NCBI GenBank assembly: GCA_965203525.1
Contig: OZ241898.1
Span: forward strand, 1,674,001-1,738,000
Origin: WTFV01 sp965203525
GTDB lineage: Bacteria; Acidobacteriota; Vicinamibacteria; Vicinamibacterales; UBA8438
Length of the DNA stretch: 64,000 nt
Direction of reading: 5' to 3'
The notes under the pieces were generated by a model. It was not told the DNA's origin, made no database searches, and worked only from the letters and a program-made list of their open reading frames with translations. Positions within the stretch are counted from its first letter, which is position 1, and every line of letters begins with the position of its first letter. Below, piece after piece: positions 1 through 10,007 of the stretch. Position numbers and translations under genes: made by a program.

Positions 1-114
1 GTGCAGATCGTCTGCCCGGAATGCGGCGCCCCCACGCGGATCGGCCGGCGGCTGCTCGGCGACGGCCGCAAGGTGCGCATCTGCCGGAAATGCGACGGAG
101 CCGTTGACAAATGA
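1..114 (+). CDS. rplX: 50S ribosomal protein L24, 3' end only
   Basis: The first 37 codons in frame 1 are the C-terminus of ribosomal protein L24, an early-assembly large-subunit protein. Two CxxC pairs (CPEC and CRKC), about 23 residues apart, flank a GRR...DGRKVR stretch, the usual zinc-ribbon tail of the cysteine-containing form. The 5' part lies outside the window. Its stop codon overlaps the start of rplE in an ATGA, typical of translational coupling in the spc operon. Confidence 0.93.
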   Translation: MQIVCPECGAPTRIGRRLLGDGRKVRICRKCDGAVDK

Positions 115-653
115 GTCGCCTGCGCGAGCGCTACCACGGCGAGGCGGTGCCGGCCCTCCGCAAGGAGTTCGGCTACGCCAACGTCATGGCGGTGCCGAAG
201 ATCGAACGCATCGTCGTCAACATGGGGTTGGGGGCGGCGACGCAGAATGCCAAGCTGATCGACGTCGGCGCCAGGGAGCTGGCGCGCATCACGGGCCAGC
301 AGCCGGTCACGCGCCGCGCGCGGAAGTCGGTGGCGCAGTTCAAGGTGCGGCAGGGCATGCCGATCGGCGTGATGGTGACGCTACGGCGCACCCGGATGTA
401 CGAGTTCCTCGACCGGCTGGTCTCGATTGCGCTGCCGCGCGTGCGCGACTTCCGGGGGGTGTCCCCCAAGGGGTTCGACGGCCGCGGGAACTACACCCTG
501 GGGCTGAAGGACCAGTTGATCTTCCTCGAGATCGACTACATGCAGGTCGATCAGGCGCGCGGAATGAACGTCTCCGTGGTGACGACCGCGAACACGGACG
601 AGGAAGGCCGCAAGCTGCTGCAACTGATGGGGATGCCGTTCCGCAAGAACTGA
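111..653 (+). CDS. rplE: 50S ribosomal protein L5
   Basis: L5 binds 5S rRNA and forms part of the central protuberance of the large subunit. The 180-residue product has the normal length and the family stretches KIERIVVNMGLG near the N-terminus and GRGNYTLGLKDQ near residue 126. The ATG overlaps the rplX stop by four bases, which fixes the start. Its place between rplX and rpsN is the canonical spc order. Confidence 0.98.
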   Translation: MSRLRERYHGEAVPALRKEFGYANVMAVPKIERIVVNMGLGAATQNAKLIDVGARELARITGQQPVTRRARKSVAQFKVRQGMPIGVMVTLRRTRMYEFLDRLVSIALPRVRDFRGVSPKGFDGRGNYTLGLKDQLIFLEIDYMQVDQARGMNVSVVTTANTDEEGRKLLQLMGMPFRKN

Positions 654-669
654 GACGGATAAACTGCCC

Positions 670-855
670 ATGGCCACCACCGCGAAGATCGTCAAGGAGA
701 AGAAGCCGCCGAAGTTTCGCGTGCGGCGCCGGAACCGCTGCCGGTTGTGCGGCCGGCCGCGCGGGTACCTGCGGAAGTTCGCGCTCTGTCGTCTCTGCTT
801 CCGGAAGCTGGCGCTCGAAGGCGAGATCGCGGGCGTGATCAAGAGCAGTTGGTAG
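670..855 (+). CDS. rpsN: 30S ribosomal protein S14, short zinc form (type Z)
   Basis: This 61-residue protein is the short zinc-binding form of S14, a small-subunit head protein. Four cysteines (24, 27, 40, 43) make the two CxxC pairs of the zinc site, and the KSSW C-terminus is typical. There are 16 bases between the rplE stop and this ATG. With L24, S4 and L36 it makes a fully zinc-containing set. Confidence 0.97.
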   Translation: MATTAKIVKEKKPPKFRVRRRNRCRLCGRPRGYLRKFALCRLCFRKLALEGEIAGVIKSSW

Positions 856-908
856 ACGGTCGCGCCCGGCGCGGCCGGGCAGGTCGAGGAGCGGGAACGA
901 AGGAAAGC

Positions 909-1319
909 ATGGCTGATCAGATTGCCGACATGCTGACGAGGATTCGCAACGCGACGATGGGGCGCCGCCCGCGCGTGGACGTGCCGGATTCGCGGCTCAA
1001 GGCCGACATTGCGCGGATTCTGGAGAGCGAAGGCTACATTGCCGGCTTCAGGCAGCTCGAGCTGAAGAACCCGCGGGGCGACCATCCGATGCGCGTCCTG
1101 AGGCTGTATCTCAAGTACGGACCGCGCGGCGAACGCGTGATCTCGGGGCTCAGGCGCGTCAGTCGGCCGGGGCGCCGCGTGTACCATGGCCACGCCAAGG
1201 TGCCGCCGGTCCTGGCCGGGCTCGGCACCAGCATTCTCACCACTTCGCGCGGCGTGATGACGGGCCGCGACGCCGCCAGGGCGGGTGTCGGCGGCGAGGT
1301 GTTGTGCAACGTCTGGTAG
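909..1319 (+). CDS. rpsH: 30S ribosomal protein S8
   Basis: S8 binds the central domain of 16S rRNA and in enterobacteria represses its own operon. I start at the ATG at 909 (MADQIADMLTRIRNA), which has GGAACGAAGGAAAGC just upstream. The reading frame stays open further upstream but runs into rpsN. The product is 136 residues, with the family ending of GxGGE(V)LCNVW type and the conserved TSRGVMT segment. Confidence 0.97.
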   Translation: MADQIADMLTRIRNATMGRRPRVDVPDSRLKADIARILESEGYIAGFRQLELKNPRGDHPMRVLRLYLKYGPRGERVISGLRRVSRPGRRVYHGHAKVPPVLAGLGTSILTTSRGVMTGRDAARAGVGGEVLCNVW

Positions 1320-1352
1320 CGGCGGGTCGCCGGTGAAGCGGGGAACGACGAG

Positions 1353-1889
1353 ATGTCACGCGTAGGCAAGAAGCCGATTCCGATCCCGCCGGGCGTGCAG
1401 GTCGACGTACGGCCCGGCGCCGTCGAGGTTCGGGGACCGAAGGGGACGTTGATCCAGCGCCTGCCGCCGGGCGTGCGCGTCGAACTGGCCGGCGGCCGGT
1501 TGATCGCCCGTCCGGAGCGGCAGGACCCGTCGCTGGCCAAGTTCCACGGCCTCTGCCGCAGCCTGGTGGCCAACGCCGTGCGCGGGGTGTCGCAGGGCTT
1601 CAGGAAGGAGCTCGACATCGTCGGCATCGGATACCGCGCCGAGCACACCGGCAAGCAGGTGGTGTTCTCCCTGGGCTACTCGCATCCGATCGAGTTCGAC
1701 GTGCCGGCGGACGTCGAGATCACGGTCGACAAGCAGACGCACGTCACGGTCAGCGGGATCGACCGCCAGCGGGTCGGGCAGGTGGCGGCGGACGTTCGCG
1801 CCCTCCGCAAGCCCGATCCGTACAAGCAGAAGGGCGTGCGGTACACCGGCGAGGTGTTGAAGAAGAAGGTCGGCAAGACCGGCGCATAG
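1353..1889 (+). CDS. rplF: 50S ribosomal protein L6
   Basis: L6 sits near the base of the L7/L12 stalk beside the sarcin-ricin loop. The 178-residue product begins MSRVGKKPI and ends with the KPDPYKQKGVRYTGE signature that identifies L6. It lies 33 bases after rpsH and 3 bases before rplR, as expected for the co-transcribed spc operon. Confidence 0.98.
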   Translation: MSRVGKKPIPIPPGVQVDVRPGAVEVRGPKGTLIQRLPPGVRVELAGGRLIARPERQDPSLAKFHGLCRSLVANAVRGVSQGFRKELDIVGIGYRAEHTGKQVVFSLGYSHPIEFDVPADVEITVDKQTHVTVSGIDRQRVGQVAADVRALRKPDPYKQKGVRYTGEVLKKKVGKTGA

Positions 1890-1892
1890 GCG

Positions 1893-2267
1893 ATGAAAGT
1901 CAAGACGAAGAAGGACCGCCGCACGCGGGTGCGGCTGCGCCAGCGACAGCGCATCAGCGGGACCCCGGAGCGCCCGCGGCTCGCGGTGAGCCGGAGTCTG
2001 GCGCACATCTCCGCGCAGGTGATAGACGACCGCGCCGGCCGCACGATCGCGGCGGCGTCGAGCACCGAGCCGGCCGTCAAGGGCCGGTTCGAGGACGGCG
2101 CGCGGGGCGGGAACAAGGACGGCGCGCGAATCGTCGGCGCAGTCGTCGCGGAACGGGCGTTGCAGGCAGGCGTCACGCGGGTCGTCTTCGACCGCGGCGG
2201 GTTCCTGTACCACGGGCGGGTTCGCTCGGTCGCCGAGGCGGCCCGCGAGGCCGGGCTGGAGTTCTAG
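1893..2267 (+). CDS. rplR: 50S ribosomal protein L18
   Basis: L18 is a 5S rRNA-binding protein of the central protuberance. The 124 residues carry RPRLAVSRSLAHISAQVIDD in the middle and the C-terminal FDRGGFLYHGRV...AREAGLEF signature. The start is three bases after the rplF stop, so translation is probably coupled. Confidence 0.97.
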   Translation: MKVKTKKDRRTRVRLRQRQRISGTPERPRLAVSRSLAHISAQVIDDRAGRTIAAASSTEPAVKGRFEDGARGGNKDGARIVGAVVAERALQAGVTRVVFDRGGFLYHGRVRSVAEAAREAGLEF

Positions 2268-2298
2268 GCGGATCCGGGCGGCGAGGTCGCAGAAACCG

Positions 2299-2811
2299 AT
2301 GCGCGAATCACGAGCCAACATCGACCCGGCCATGCTCGACCTGAAGGACGCGGTGGTGTCCATCAACCGGGTGACCAAGGTGGTCAAGGGCGGCAAGAAC
2401 CTCAGCTTCAGCGCGCTCGTCGTCGTCGGCGACGGAGCCGGGCACTGCGGCTTCGCGGTCGGCAAGGCCAAGGAAGTGCCGTCGGCCATCAAGAAGGGGA
2501 TCGAGGCGGCGAAGAAGGCGCTGATTCGGGTGCCGCTGCAGGCGACCACGATCCCCCACCCGATCCTCGGCCGGTTCGGGGCGGGGCGTGTCCTGCTGAA
2601 GCCCGCGCCGGAGGGGACGGGCATCATCGCCGGCGGCGCGGTCCGGGCCGTGGTCGAGCTGGCCGGGATTCACGACATCCTGACGAAGTCCCTCGGATCG
2701 GACAACCCGCAGAACGTCGTGCGGGCCACGTTCGCCGGACTCGACGGATTGAAGGACCCGGTCGCGGTGGCCAGGCTGCGGGGGCGGGAGCTGGAGCAGC
2801 TCACCGCCTGA
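2299..2811 (+). CDS. rpsE: 30S ribosomal protein S5
   Basis: S5 contributes to decoding accuracy and mRNA helicase activity at the entry channel. The 170-residue protein has the double-stranded-RNA-binding-like N-terminal segment (VSINRVTKVVKGGKN, about residues 16-30), the GxxGxGxGKAKEVP loop, and the C-terminal NVVRATFAGL motif. Length and operon position are standard. Confidence 0.98.
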   Translation: MRESRANIDPAMLDLKDAVVSINRVTKVVKGGKNLSFSALVVVGDGAGHCGFAVGKAKEVPSAIKKGIEAAKKALIRVPLQATTIPHPILGRFGAGRVLLKPAPEGTGIIAGGAVRAVVELAGIHDILTKSLGSDNPQNVVRATFAGLDGLKDPVAVARLRGRELEQLTA

Positions 2812-2846
2812 GGGCGCGCCGGCGCGGACGAAGCGGAGCGACGGAA

Positions 2847-3056
2847 ATGAGACCACCGGCCAGGCGCAACGACGAGGCGAAGCGGGTTCGCGTCACCCTC
2901 GTCAAGAGTTGGATCGGATACGGGAAGCGTCAGCAGCGGATCGTGCGGGGGCTTGGACTGCGCCGGATCGGCCATGCGGTCGACGTGGTCGACAATCCGT
3001 CGATCCGGGGCATGATTCGGGCGGTGCGGCACCTGGTGACGACGACGGAGCGCTGA
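2847..3056 (+). CDS. rpmD: 50S ribosomal protein L30
   Basis: L30 is a small large-subunit protein. The 69-residue product holds the family core VTLVKSWIGYGKRQ...VRGLGLRRIGH and ends in the RGMIRAVRHLV segment. About eight residues of basic N-terminal extension precede the usual start region. It ends two bases before rplO begins. Confidence 0.96.
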   Translation: MRPPARRNDEAKRVRVTLVKSWIGYGKRQQRIVRGLGLRRIGHAVDVVDNPSIRGMIRAVRHLVTTTER

Positions 3057-3058
3057 CG

Positions 3059-3558
3059 ATGGCGGCGGACAAGCGACCACCGATGGACCTGAGCACGCTG
3101 CAGCCGCCGAAGGGCGCGCGGCGCAACCGGAAACGCGTCGGCCGCGGCGAGGGAAGCGGCACCGGGGTGACCGCCGGCCGCGGGCACAAGGGCCAGCAGT
3201 CGCGGTCGGGATACTCGCGCAAGCGGGGCTTCGAAGGCGGGCAGATGCCGATTCACCGGCGTCTTCCGAAGCGCGGCTTCCACAACCCGTTCCGGGTCGC
3301 TTACGAGGTGGTGAACCTCGACGCGCTCGAGGCGCGCTTCGACGCGGGGACCGAGGTGACTCCGGAACTGCTGCGCGAGCACGGGCTGATCGGCCGCAAG
3401 GCGCTGGTCAAGGTGCTGGCGCGCGGCGAGCTGACCAAGGCGTTGTCGGTGACCGCGCACCGCTTCAGCGCCAGGGCGAGCGAGCGGATCGCGGCCGCGG
3501 GGGGCCGCACGGACGTGGCGCCGCGGGTGCCGCCGAAGTCCGGGGAAGAAGCCGCGGA

Positions 3559-3562
<4 letters not shown>
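3059..3562 (+). CDS. rplO: 50S ribosomal protein L15
   Basis: L15 is a late-assembly large-subunit protein. I start at the ATG at 3059, two bases after the rpmD stop. The frame stays open further upstream but overlaps rpmD. The 167-residue product shows the Gly/Arg-rich GRGEGSGTGVTAGRGHKGQ signature at about residues 28-46 and GFEGGQMPIHRRLPKRGF after it. Its stop overlaps the secY start in an ATGA. Confidence 0.97.
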
Positions 3563-4947
<1,385 letters not shown>

Positions 4948-5129
4948 GCGGGTTCGGGGCCGATGGTGGAACCAGGCGGGCGGCGGCGGGACGGCGGAAA
5001 CGTCCGGACGGCGCGGCGCATCGAGGCGGTATGCTGGAGATTCGCGGAAACGGCGAAGGTGCTGCGCCCGGCCGCGCGCCGCGGCGCTCGAACGTCCTGG
5101 AGCCGGCGCCCGGGGGCGCCCGCAAGCCG

Positions 5130-5792
5130 ATGGCGTTCAACTTGATGCTCATGGGGCCGCCCGGCGCCGGCAAGGGGACGCAGGCGCGTCGTCTGGCCCG
5201 CGGATTCCGGGTGCCGCATGTCGCGACGGGCGACATCCTGCGCGAGGCGGTGGAAGAGGACAGCCCGCTCGGCCGGGCCGCCGCGGCGATCATGGACGCG
5301 GGACAACTGGTCGGCGACGAGATCGTGATCGGGATCGTCCGGAACCGGCTCCAGCGGCCCGACGCGGCCACCGGCTTCGTGCTCGACGGGTTCCCGCGCA
5401 CCGTGCCGCAGGCCGAGGCGCTCGACGCGCTGCTCGTCCGCCGGAGCCCGCTCGTGGTGGTCGACGTCGCGGTGGGCGATGCGGAAATCATCCGCCGGTT
5501 GTCGCAGCGCCGCGTCTGTTCCCGGTGCGGGACCATCGTCGGCGCGGCGGGGGGCAGGCCGCCGGCCGCGTGCCCCGACTGCGGCGGCGCGCTCGCGCAG
5601 CGCCGCGACGATCGCGAGGAAGTGGTGCGGGAGCGGCTGGCGGTGTATCGGCGGCGGACGGCGCCGCTGATCGCCTACTACCGGGATCGTCCGACCTTCC
5701 GCTCGGTGGACGGCAGCTTGGCCGAGGACGAGGTGGCCGCGGCGGTGGCGGACGCGGTCCACGGCGGGCCGGTCGAGCGCCGGACCGCATAG
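5130..5792 (+). CDS. adk: Adenylate kinase, zinc-LID form
   Basis: Adk interconverts ATP plus AMP with two ADP. I start at the ATG at 5130 (MAFNLMLMGPPGAGKGTQ), which places the P-loop at residues 9-17, normal for the family. The LID domain carries four cysteines (130, 133, 148, 151) in two CxxC pairs, the zinc-structured long form. At 220 residues the length is typical. A 182-base gap after secY separates it from the block before and could hold its own promoter. map follows 17 bases later. Confidence 0.96.
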   Translation: MAFNLMLMGPPGAGKGTQARRLARGFRVPHVATGDILREAVEEDSPLGRAAAAIMDAGQLVGDEIVIGIVRNRLQRPDAATGFVLDGFPRTVPQAEALDALLVRRSPLVVVDVAVGDAEIIRRLSQRRVCSRCGTIVGAAGGRPPAACPDCGGALAQRRDDREEVVRERLAVYRRRTAPLIAYYRDRPTFRSVDGSLAEDEVAAAVADAVHGGPVERRTA

Positions 5793-5809
5793 GCCGCGCG
5801 GGAGTGTCG

Positions 5810-6622
5810 ATGATCTCGTGCAAGAGTCCCGCGGAACTGCGGCGCATGCGTGCCGCCAACGGGCTGGTGGCCCGCGTGCTGGGGGAACTGCGGGAGATCG
5901 TGGACGTGGGGGTGACCACCCGCGAGCTGGACGTGCTCGCGGAGCGCCGCGTGCGGGCGGCGGGCGCAATCCCCGCGTTCAAGGGATATCACGGGTATCC
6001 GGCCACGCTCTGCACGTCGGTGAACGACGAAGTGGTGCACGGCATTCCGTCGGGCCGCCGCCTGCGCGACGGCGACATCGTGTCGATAGATCTGGGCGTC
6101 GTGCTGGACGACTACTACGGCGATGCGGCGGTGACGCTGCCGGTGGGCTCGATCAGCGAGCAGGCGGAGATGCTGCTGCACGTGACGGAGCAGGCGCTGG
6201 CCCGTTCGATCTCCAAGGTCCGGCCGGGCGGCCACGTCTCGGATCTCGGCCACGCCGTGCAGCGGCACGTGGAGGCGCACGGGTACTCGGTGGTCCGCGA
6301 GTTCGTCGGGCACGGGGTCGGCACGAGCCTGCACGAGGAGCCGCAGGTGCCGAACTACGGGGAGCCGGGACAGGGGCCCCGGCTGCGGGAAGGAATGGTC
6401 CTGGCCATCGAGCCGATGGTCAGCATGGGCAAGCCGGCCGTGCGCGTGCTGCGCGACGGGTGGACGGCGGTAACGTGCGACGGCAGTCTGGCCGCGCACT
6501 TCGAGCATTCCGTGGCGGTCACCGCGAACGGGCCGCTCGTGTTGAGCCGCCCGCTGCCGGCGGCGGGAGCCGGCGGCAACGGCGCGGCCGCCCTGACGTG
6601 GGCGCTGGTCGACGGCGCCTAG
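5810..6622 (+). CDS. map: Methionine aminopeptidase, type I
   Basis: MAP removes the initiator methionine from nascent proteins. The 270-residue product has the type I signatures: TSVNDEVVHGIPS, two metal-ligand Asp in the IDLGVVLDDYYGDAAVT region, the ligand His in EFVGHGVG, and ligand Glu in AIEPM and near the end in HFEHSVAVT. A Gly/Ala-rich tail of about 25 residues after the catalytic core is unusual but short. The start could also be a GTG two codons earlier. infA, which often follows map, is missing. Confidence 0.96.
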   Translation: MISCKSPAELRRMRAANGLVARVLGELREIVDVGVTTRELDVLAERRVRAAGAIPAFKGYHGYPATLCTSVNDEVVHGIPSGRRLRDGDIVSIDLGVVLDDYYGDAAVTLPVGSISEQAEMLLHVTEQALARSISKVRPGGHVSDLGHAVQRHVEAHGYSVVREFVGHGVGTSLHEEPQVPNYGEPGQGPRLREGMVLAIEPMVSMGKPAVRVLRDGWTAVTCDGSLAAHFEHSVAVTANGPLVLSRPLPAAGAGGNGAAALTWALVDGA

Positions 6623-6667
6623 CCGGAGAGGATCGCGGACTTCGCCGGGCGACGAAGGGAGAACGTC

Positions 6668-6781
6668 ATGAAAGTGCGGGCTTCGGTCAAGCGGATGTGC
6701 GGCAAGTGCAAGATCGTGCGCCGCCGGGGGGTGGTGCGGGTGCTCTGCGCCAACCCGAAGCACAAGCAGAGGCAGGGGTAG
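6668..6781 (+). CDS. rpmJ: 50S ribosomal protein L36, zinc form
   Basis: This 37-residue protein is L36, the smallest large-subunit protein. The Cys11-x2-Cys14-x12-Cys27-x4-His32 pattern gives the zinc ribbon of the ordinary form. The start codon follows GAAGGGAGAACGTC. It sits between map and rpsM, with six bases to the next start. It is easily missed because of its length. Confidence 0.96.
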   Translation: MKVRASVKRMCGKCKIVRRRGVVRVLCANPKHKQRQG

Positions 6782-6787
6782 CGGATC

Positions 6788-7162
6788 ATGGCGCGCATCG
6801 CTGGCGTGGACCTGCCGCGCTCGAAGCGGGTTGCAGTCGGTCTGACCTACATCTTCGGGATCGGTCCGGCCCGGTCGGTGGAGGTTCTTGAAGCGGCCGC
6901 CGTGAATCCGGACACCCGCGTCAAGGACCTGACCGAGGACGAGGTTCGGAAGATCAGCCGCGCCATCGAGGCGTACGGCCGCGTCGAGGGGGACCTGCGC
7001 AAGGAGATCTCGTTGAACGTCAAGCGCCTGATCGAGATCGGGTGCTACCGCGGTCTGCGTCACCGGCGGAATCTGCCGGTGCGCGGCCAGCGCACGAATA
7101 CGAACGCCCGCACCCGGAAGGGGCCGCGCCGCGGCGCGGTGGCCAAGAAGAAGACCAGTTGA
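6788..7162 (+). CDS. rpsM: 30S ribosomal protein S13
   Basis: S13 sits in the head of the small subunit and contacts P-site tRNA and the large subunit. The 124 residues begin MARIAGVDLPRSKRV and contain the YIFGIG and GCYRGLRHRRNLPVRGQRT signatures before the basic tail that reaches the tRNA. The gene heads the alpha-operon segment, six bases after rpmJ. Confidence 0.98.
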   Translation: MARIAGVDLPRSKRVAVGLTYIFGIGPARSVEVLEAAAVNPDTRVKDLTEDEVRKISRAIEAYGRVEGDLRKEISLNVKRLIEIGCYRGLRHRRNLPVRGQRTNTNARTRKGPRRGAVAKKKTS

Positions 7163-7206
7163 TGGGCGGACCGCCGGCGGCGTGAGGGGGCATCGAAGAC
7201 GCGATC

Positions 7207-7647
7207 ATGGCCAAGAGCGACAGCGAATCGGGAAAGCAGCAGGCCGGCCGGCCGAAGCGCCGCAAGAAGGCGTTCAAGAAACGCGGCGAGAAGCGGGTCG
7301 TCCATCACGGGGTGGTGCACGTCCAGGCGTCGTTCAACAACACGATCATCACGGTCACGGACAGCGCCGGCGCCGTGCTGTCGTGGTCGAGCGCGGGCGG
7401 CATCGGCTTCAAGGGGTCGCGGAAGGGGACGCCCTTCGCGGCGACCCAGGCGGCGATGGCGGCGGGCCACGCGGCCCGTGCGTTCGGCGTGCGTTCGGTC
7501 GAGGTCCGGGTGAAGGGGCCGGGCGCCGGCCGGGAGTCGGCGATTCGCGCGTTGCAGACCTCCGTCGGTCTCGACGTCAAGTCGATCCGCGACGTGACGC
7601 CCATCCCGCACAACGGGTGCCGGCCGCCGAAGAAGCGCCGCGTCTGA
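7207..7647 (+). CDS. rpsK: 30S ribosomal protein S11
   Basis: S11 lies on the platform of the small subunit and helps form the mRNA exit channel. The 146-residue product has the family motifs VHVQASFNNTIITVTD, the GFKGSRKGTPFAAT loop, and the C-terminal DVTPIPHNGCRPPKKRRV. The N-terminal Lys/Arg-rich extension is slightly longer than in E. coli. Confidence 0.98.
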   Translation: MAKSDSESGKQQAGRPKRRKKAFKKRGEKRVVHHGVVHVQASFNNTIITVTDSAGAVLSWSSAGGIGFKGSRKGTPFAATQAAMAAGHAARAFGVRSVEVRVKGPGAGRESAIRALQTSVGLDVKSIRDVTPIPHNGCRPPKKRRV

Positions 7648-7682
7648 CGGTCAACCCGGCCGAGTGAGGGAGATCTGCAAGC

Positions 7683-8312
7683 ATGGCACGGTACGCTGGT
7701 CCGGTTTGTCGCTTGTGCCGGCGGGAAGGCATGAAGCTGTTCCTCAAGGGTGAGCGCTGCCACGCGGAGAAGTGCGCGGTCGAGCGGCGCAACGTGCCGC
7801 CCGGCCACCACGGCAAGGGCCGCAAGGCCAAGCTGCAGGGCTACGGGCTGCAGCTACGGGAGAAGCAGCGCGTGAAGCGGATGTACGGCGTCCTCGAGCG
7901 GCAGTTCCGGCGCTACTTCCACGAGGCCGACCGCCGCAAGGGGATCACCGGCGAGACGCTGTTGCAGTTGCTCGAGAGCCGGCTCGACAACGTGGTCTAC
8001 CGGCTCGGGTTCGCCGCGTCGCGGCCGCAGGCGCGCCAGTTGGTGCGGCACGGGCACTTCCTCGTGAACGGGCGCCGGGCCGACGTCCCGTCGTATTCCC
8101 TGCGGGCGGGGGATCGGGTGAGCGTCAAGCCCGGCAGCGCCGGCAACAAGGCGATCGCGTACGCGCGCGAGGAAGTCAAGGGGCGCGGCGTTCCCGAGTG
8201 GCTCGAGCTGGACGCCGGCGGGCAGGAGGGACGCTTCGCGGCGATTCCGTCCCGCGAGCAGTTGAATCTGCCGGTGCAGGAGCAGTTGATCGTCGAGCTC
8301 TACTCGAAGTAG
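7683..8312 (+). CDS. rpsD: 30S ribosomal protein S4, zinc form
   Basis: S4 nucleates small-subunit assembly and, in E. coli, represses the alpha operon. The 209-residue protein has an N-terminal zinc site (Cys9, Cys12, Cys26, Cys31) that marks the cysteine-containing form. An S4 RNA-binding domain at about residues 99-160 includes SRPQARQLVRHGHFLVNG. Length and position are normal. Confidence 0.98.
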   Translation: MARYAGPVCRLCRREGMKLFLKGERCHAEKCAVERRNVPPGHHGKGRKAKLQGYGLQLREKQRVKRMYGVLERQFRRYFHEADRRKGITGETLLQLLESRLDNVVYRLGFAASRPQARQLVRHGHFLVNGRRADVPSYSLRAGDRVSVKPGSAGNKAIAYAREEVKGRGVPEWLELDAGGQEGRFAAIPSREQLNLPVQEQLIVELYSK

Positions 8313-8363
8313 GAGCGCCGGCGACGCGTCAGCCGCGTGCTGCGCGGAAAGGACTGAAACTCG

Positions 8364-9356
8364 ATGTTGTGGAAAGACTTCCAGCGACCGAAGGTGCTGG
8401 AGTACGACCGCGAGACGCTCACCGTGCGGTACGGGCGCTTCCATGCGCAGCCGTTCGAGCGCGGCTTCGGCACGACCATCGGCAACGCGCTCCGGCGGGT
8501 GCTGCTGTCGTCGATCGAAGGGGCGGCGGTGACCGCGGTCAAGATCGACGGCGTGCTGCACGAATTCTCGCCCATCCAGGGCGTGGTCGAGGATGCGACG
8601 GACATCATCCTCAACCTCAAGCAGGTGCCGATCAAGATGCACGTGGACGGCGTGAAGGCGGTGTCCATCCGCGCGGACGCGCCGGGCGAGGTCAAGGCGG
8701 GCGACATCCAGACCGACGCCGACGTCGAGATCCTGGAACCGGGCGTGCACGTCGCGACCGTGTCCGAGGGCGGCGCGCTCAACATGGAGATGCGCGTCAA
8801 GCACGGGCGGGGGTACGTGTCCGCCGACAAGAACTTCGACGAGGACCTCGGGATCGGCTGGATTCCGGTCGATTCGGTCCATTCGCCGATCAAGAAGGTG
8901 AACTACCTCGTCGAAGCGGCGCGGCTCGGCCAGACGACCGACTACGACAAGCTGACGATCGAGGTGTGGACCGACGGGACGGTCAGCGCCCTCGACGCCG
9001 TGTCCATCGGCGCGAAGCTGGTGCGGGACCACATGGACATCTTCGTCGACGTCGACGCCGGCGTCCGCGAGCAGGAGGATCCGGAATCCGAGCCGCCGCC
9101 CGGCGTGGCGAACGAGCACCTCGACAAGAGCGTCGAAGAGCTGGAGCTGTCCGTGCGCGCCTTCAACTGCCTGAAGAACGCCAACATCCGCACCATCCGC
9201 GAGCTGGTCCGGAAGAGCGAGCCGGAGATGCTCCAGACGAAGAACTTCGGGCGGAAGTCGCTGAACGAGATCAAGGAGATCCTGCTCGACATGGGACTCA
9301 GCCTCGGGATGCGTCTCGACGAGCCGGCGGACGGCGTATCCGCGCCGGCGGAGTGA
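8364..9356 (+). CDS. rpoA: RNA polymerase subunit alpha
   Basis: Alpha is the assembly platform of RNA polymerase. The 330 residues form the N-terminal dimerisation domain (about 1-230, with GFGTTIGNALRRVLLSS at about residues 34-50) and the C-terminal DNA- and activator-binding domain (about 255-320, with CLKNANIRTIRELV and NFGRKSLNEIKEIL). It lies between rpsD and rplQ in the usual order, with an 8-base gap to rplQ. Confidence 0.98.
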   Translation: MLWKDFQRPKVLEYDRETLTVRYGRFHAQPFERGFGTTIGNALRRVLLSSIEGAAVTAVKIDGVLHEFSPIQGVVEDATDIILNLKQVPIKMHVDGVKAVSIRADAPGEVKAGDIQTDADVEILEPGVHVATVSEGGALNMEMRVKHGRGYVSADKNFDEDLGIGWIPVDSVHSPIKKVNYLVEAARLGQTTDYDKLTIEVWTDGTVSALDAVSIGAKLVRDHMDIFVDVDAGVREQEDPESEPPPGVANEHLDKSVEELELSVRAFNCLKNANIRTIRELVRKSEPEMLQTKNFGRKSLNEIKEILLDMGLSLGMRLDEPADGVSAPAE

Positions 9357-9363
9357 GCGAGCC

Positions 9364-9897
9364 ATGCGTCATCGCGTTGCGCACCGGAAACTCGGCCGGG
9401 TCACCGAGCACCGTCTGTCCCTGCTCCGCAACCAGGCGCAGGCGCTGCTGCGTCACGGGCGGATCCGCACGACGGTGGCCAAGGCGAAGGAGCTGCGGCC
9501 GTTCGTCGAGCGCCTGATCACCGTCGCCAAGCGGGGGCTCGCCGACGGCGGCGACACGATCCGCGCCGTGAACGCGCGCCGCATGGTGCGCCGCGATCTG
9601 GCGGATCGGGAGGTGGTGAAGGAGCTGTTCGACACCATCGCGCCGAGGTTCGCCAGCCGTCCCGGCGGCTACACGCGCCTCCTGCGCCTCGGGTTCCGGC
9701 GCGGCGACGCCGCCGAGCTGGCCCAGGTGGAGCTGCTCGGCAGCGAGTACGATCCCGACCGCGAGGAGAAGCCGAAGCCCGGCCGCGCCCCCGGCGAGAC
9801 CCCCGAGGGCCGGCCCGACGAGACGTCCGGCCGGGGCGTCGGCGGGCGCCTGCGGCGGGTGGCGAGCCGCCTCCGCGGCGGCAGGAACCGGCGCTAG
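9364..9897 (+). CDS. rplQ: 50S ribosomal protein L17, with C-terminal extension
   Basis: L17 lies near the peptide exit. The first roughly 125 residues are a normal L17 (MRHRVAHRKLGR, HGRIRTTVAKAKELRPF, GGYTRLLRLGFRRGD). They are followed by an acidic/proline-rich then Arg-rich tail of about 50 residues that E. coli L17 lacks. The stop codon lies inside a short inverted repeat that recurs at the end of the facing EF-G-like gene. This is the last gene of the ribosomal block. Confidence 0.96.
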   Translation: MRHRVAHRKLGRVTEHRLSLLRNQAQALLRHGRIRTTVAKAKELRPFVERLITVAKRGLADGGDTIRAVNARRMVRRDLADREVVKELFDTIAPRFASRPGGYTRLLRLGFRRGDAAELAQVELLGSEYDPDREEKPKPGRAPGETPEGRPDETSGRGVGGRLRRVASRLRGGRNRR

Positions 9898-10007
9898 CGG
9901 CCGGTTCCGCTACCGTCCTCCGCCGCGTTCCCCGTCTTCGAGGCCCTGTGGCCGCGGACGGCGGCGCTAGCGGCCGGTTCCGCTACTCGTCCTCCGCCGC
10001 GTCCCCC
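9890..10007. repeat. 44-bp direct repeat, 73-bp offset, with stop-codon hairpins
   Basis: Two near-identical copies (about 9890-9933 and 9963-10007) differ by one indel and few substitutions. Each contains the inverted repeat TAGCGG-CCGGTT-CCGCTA. The first copy carries the rplQ stop codon and the second the stop of the convergent EF-G-like gene. The hairpins could act as a bidirectional terminator, though there is no T-run. The first copy looks like a duplicate of the EF-G-like gene's 3' end. Confidence 0.75.

Noticed and set aside
5525..7063. Long open frames antisense to or out of frame with the ribosomal and map genes
   Set aside because: Arg/Ala/Gly-rich translations are typical of shadow frames in high-GC coding DNA; the opposite frame encodes a recognised protein in each case.
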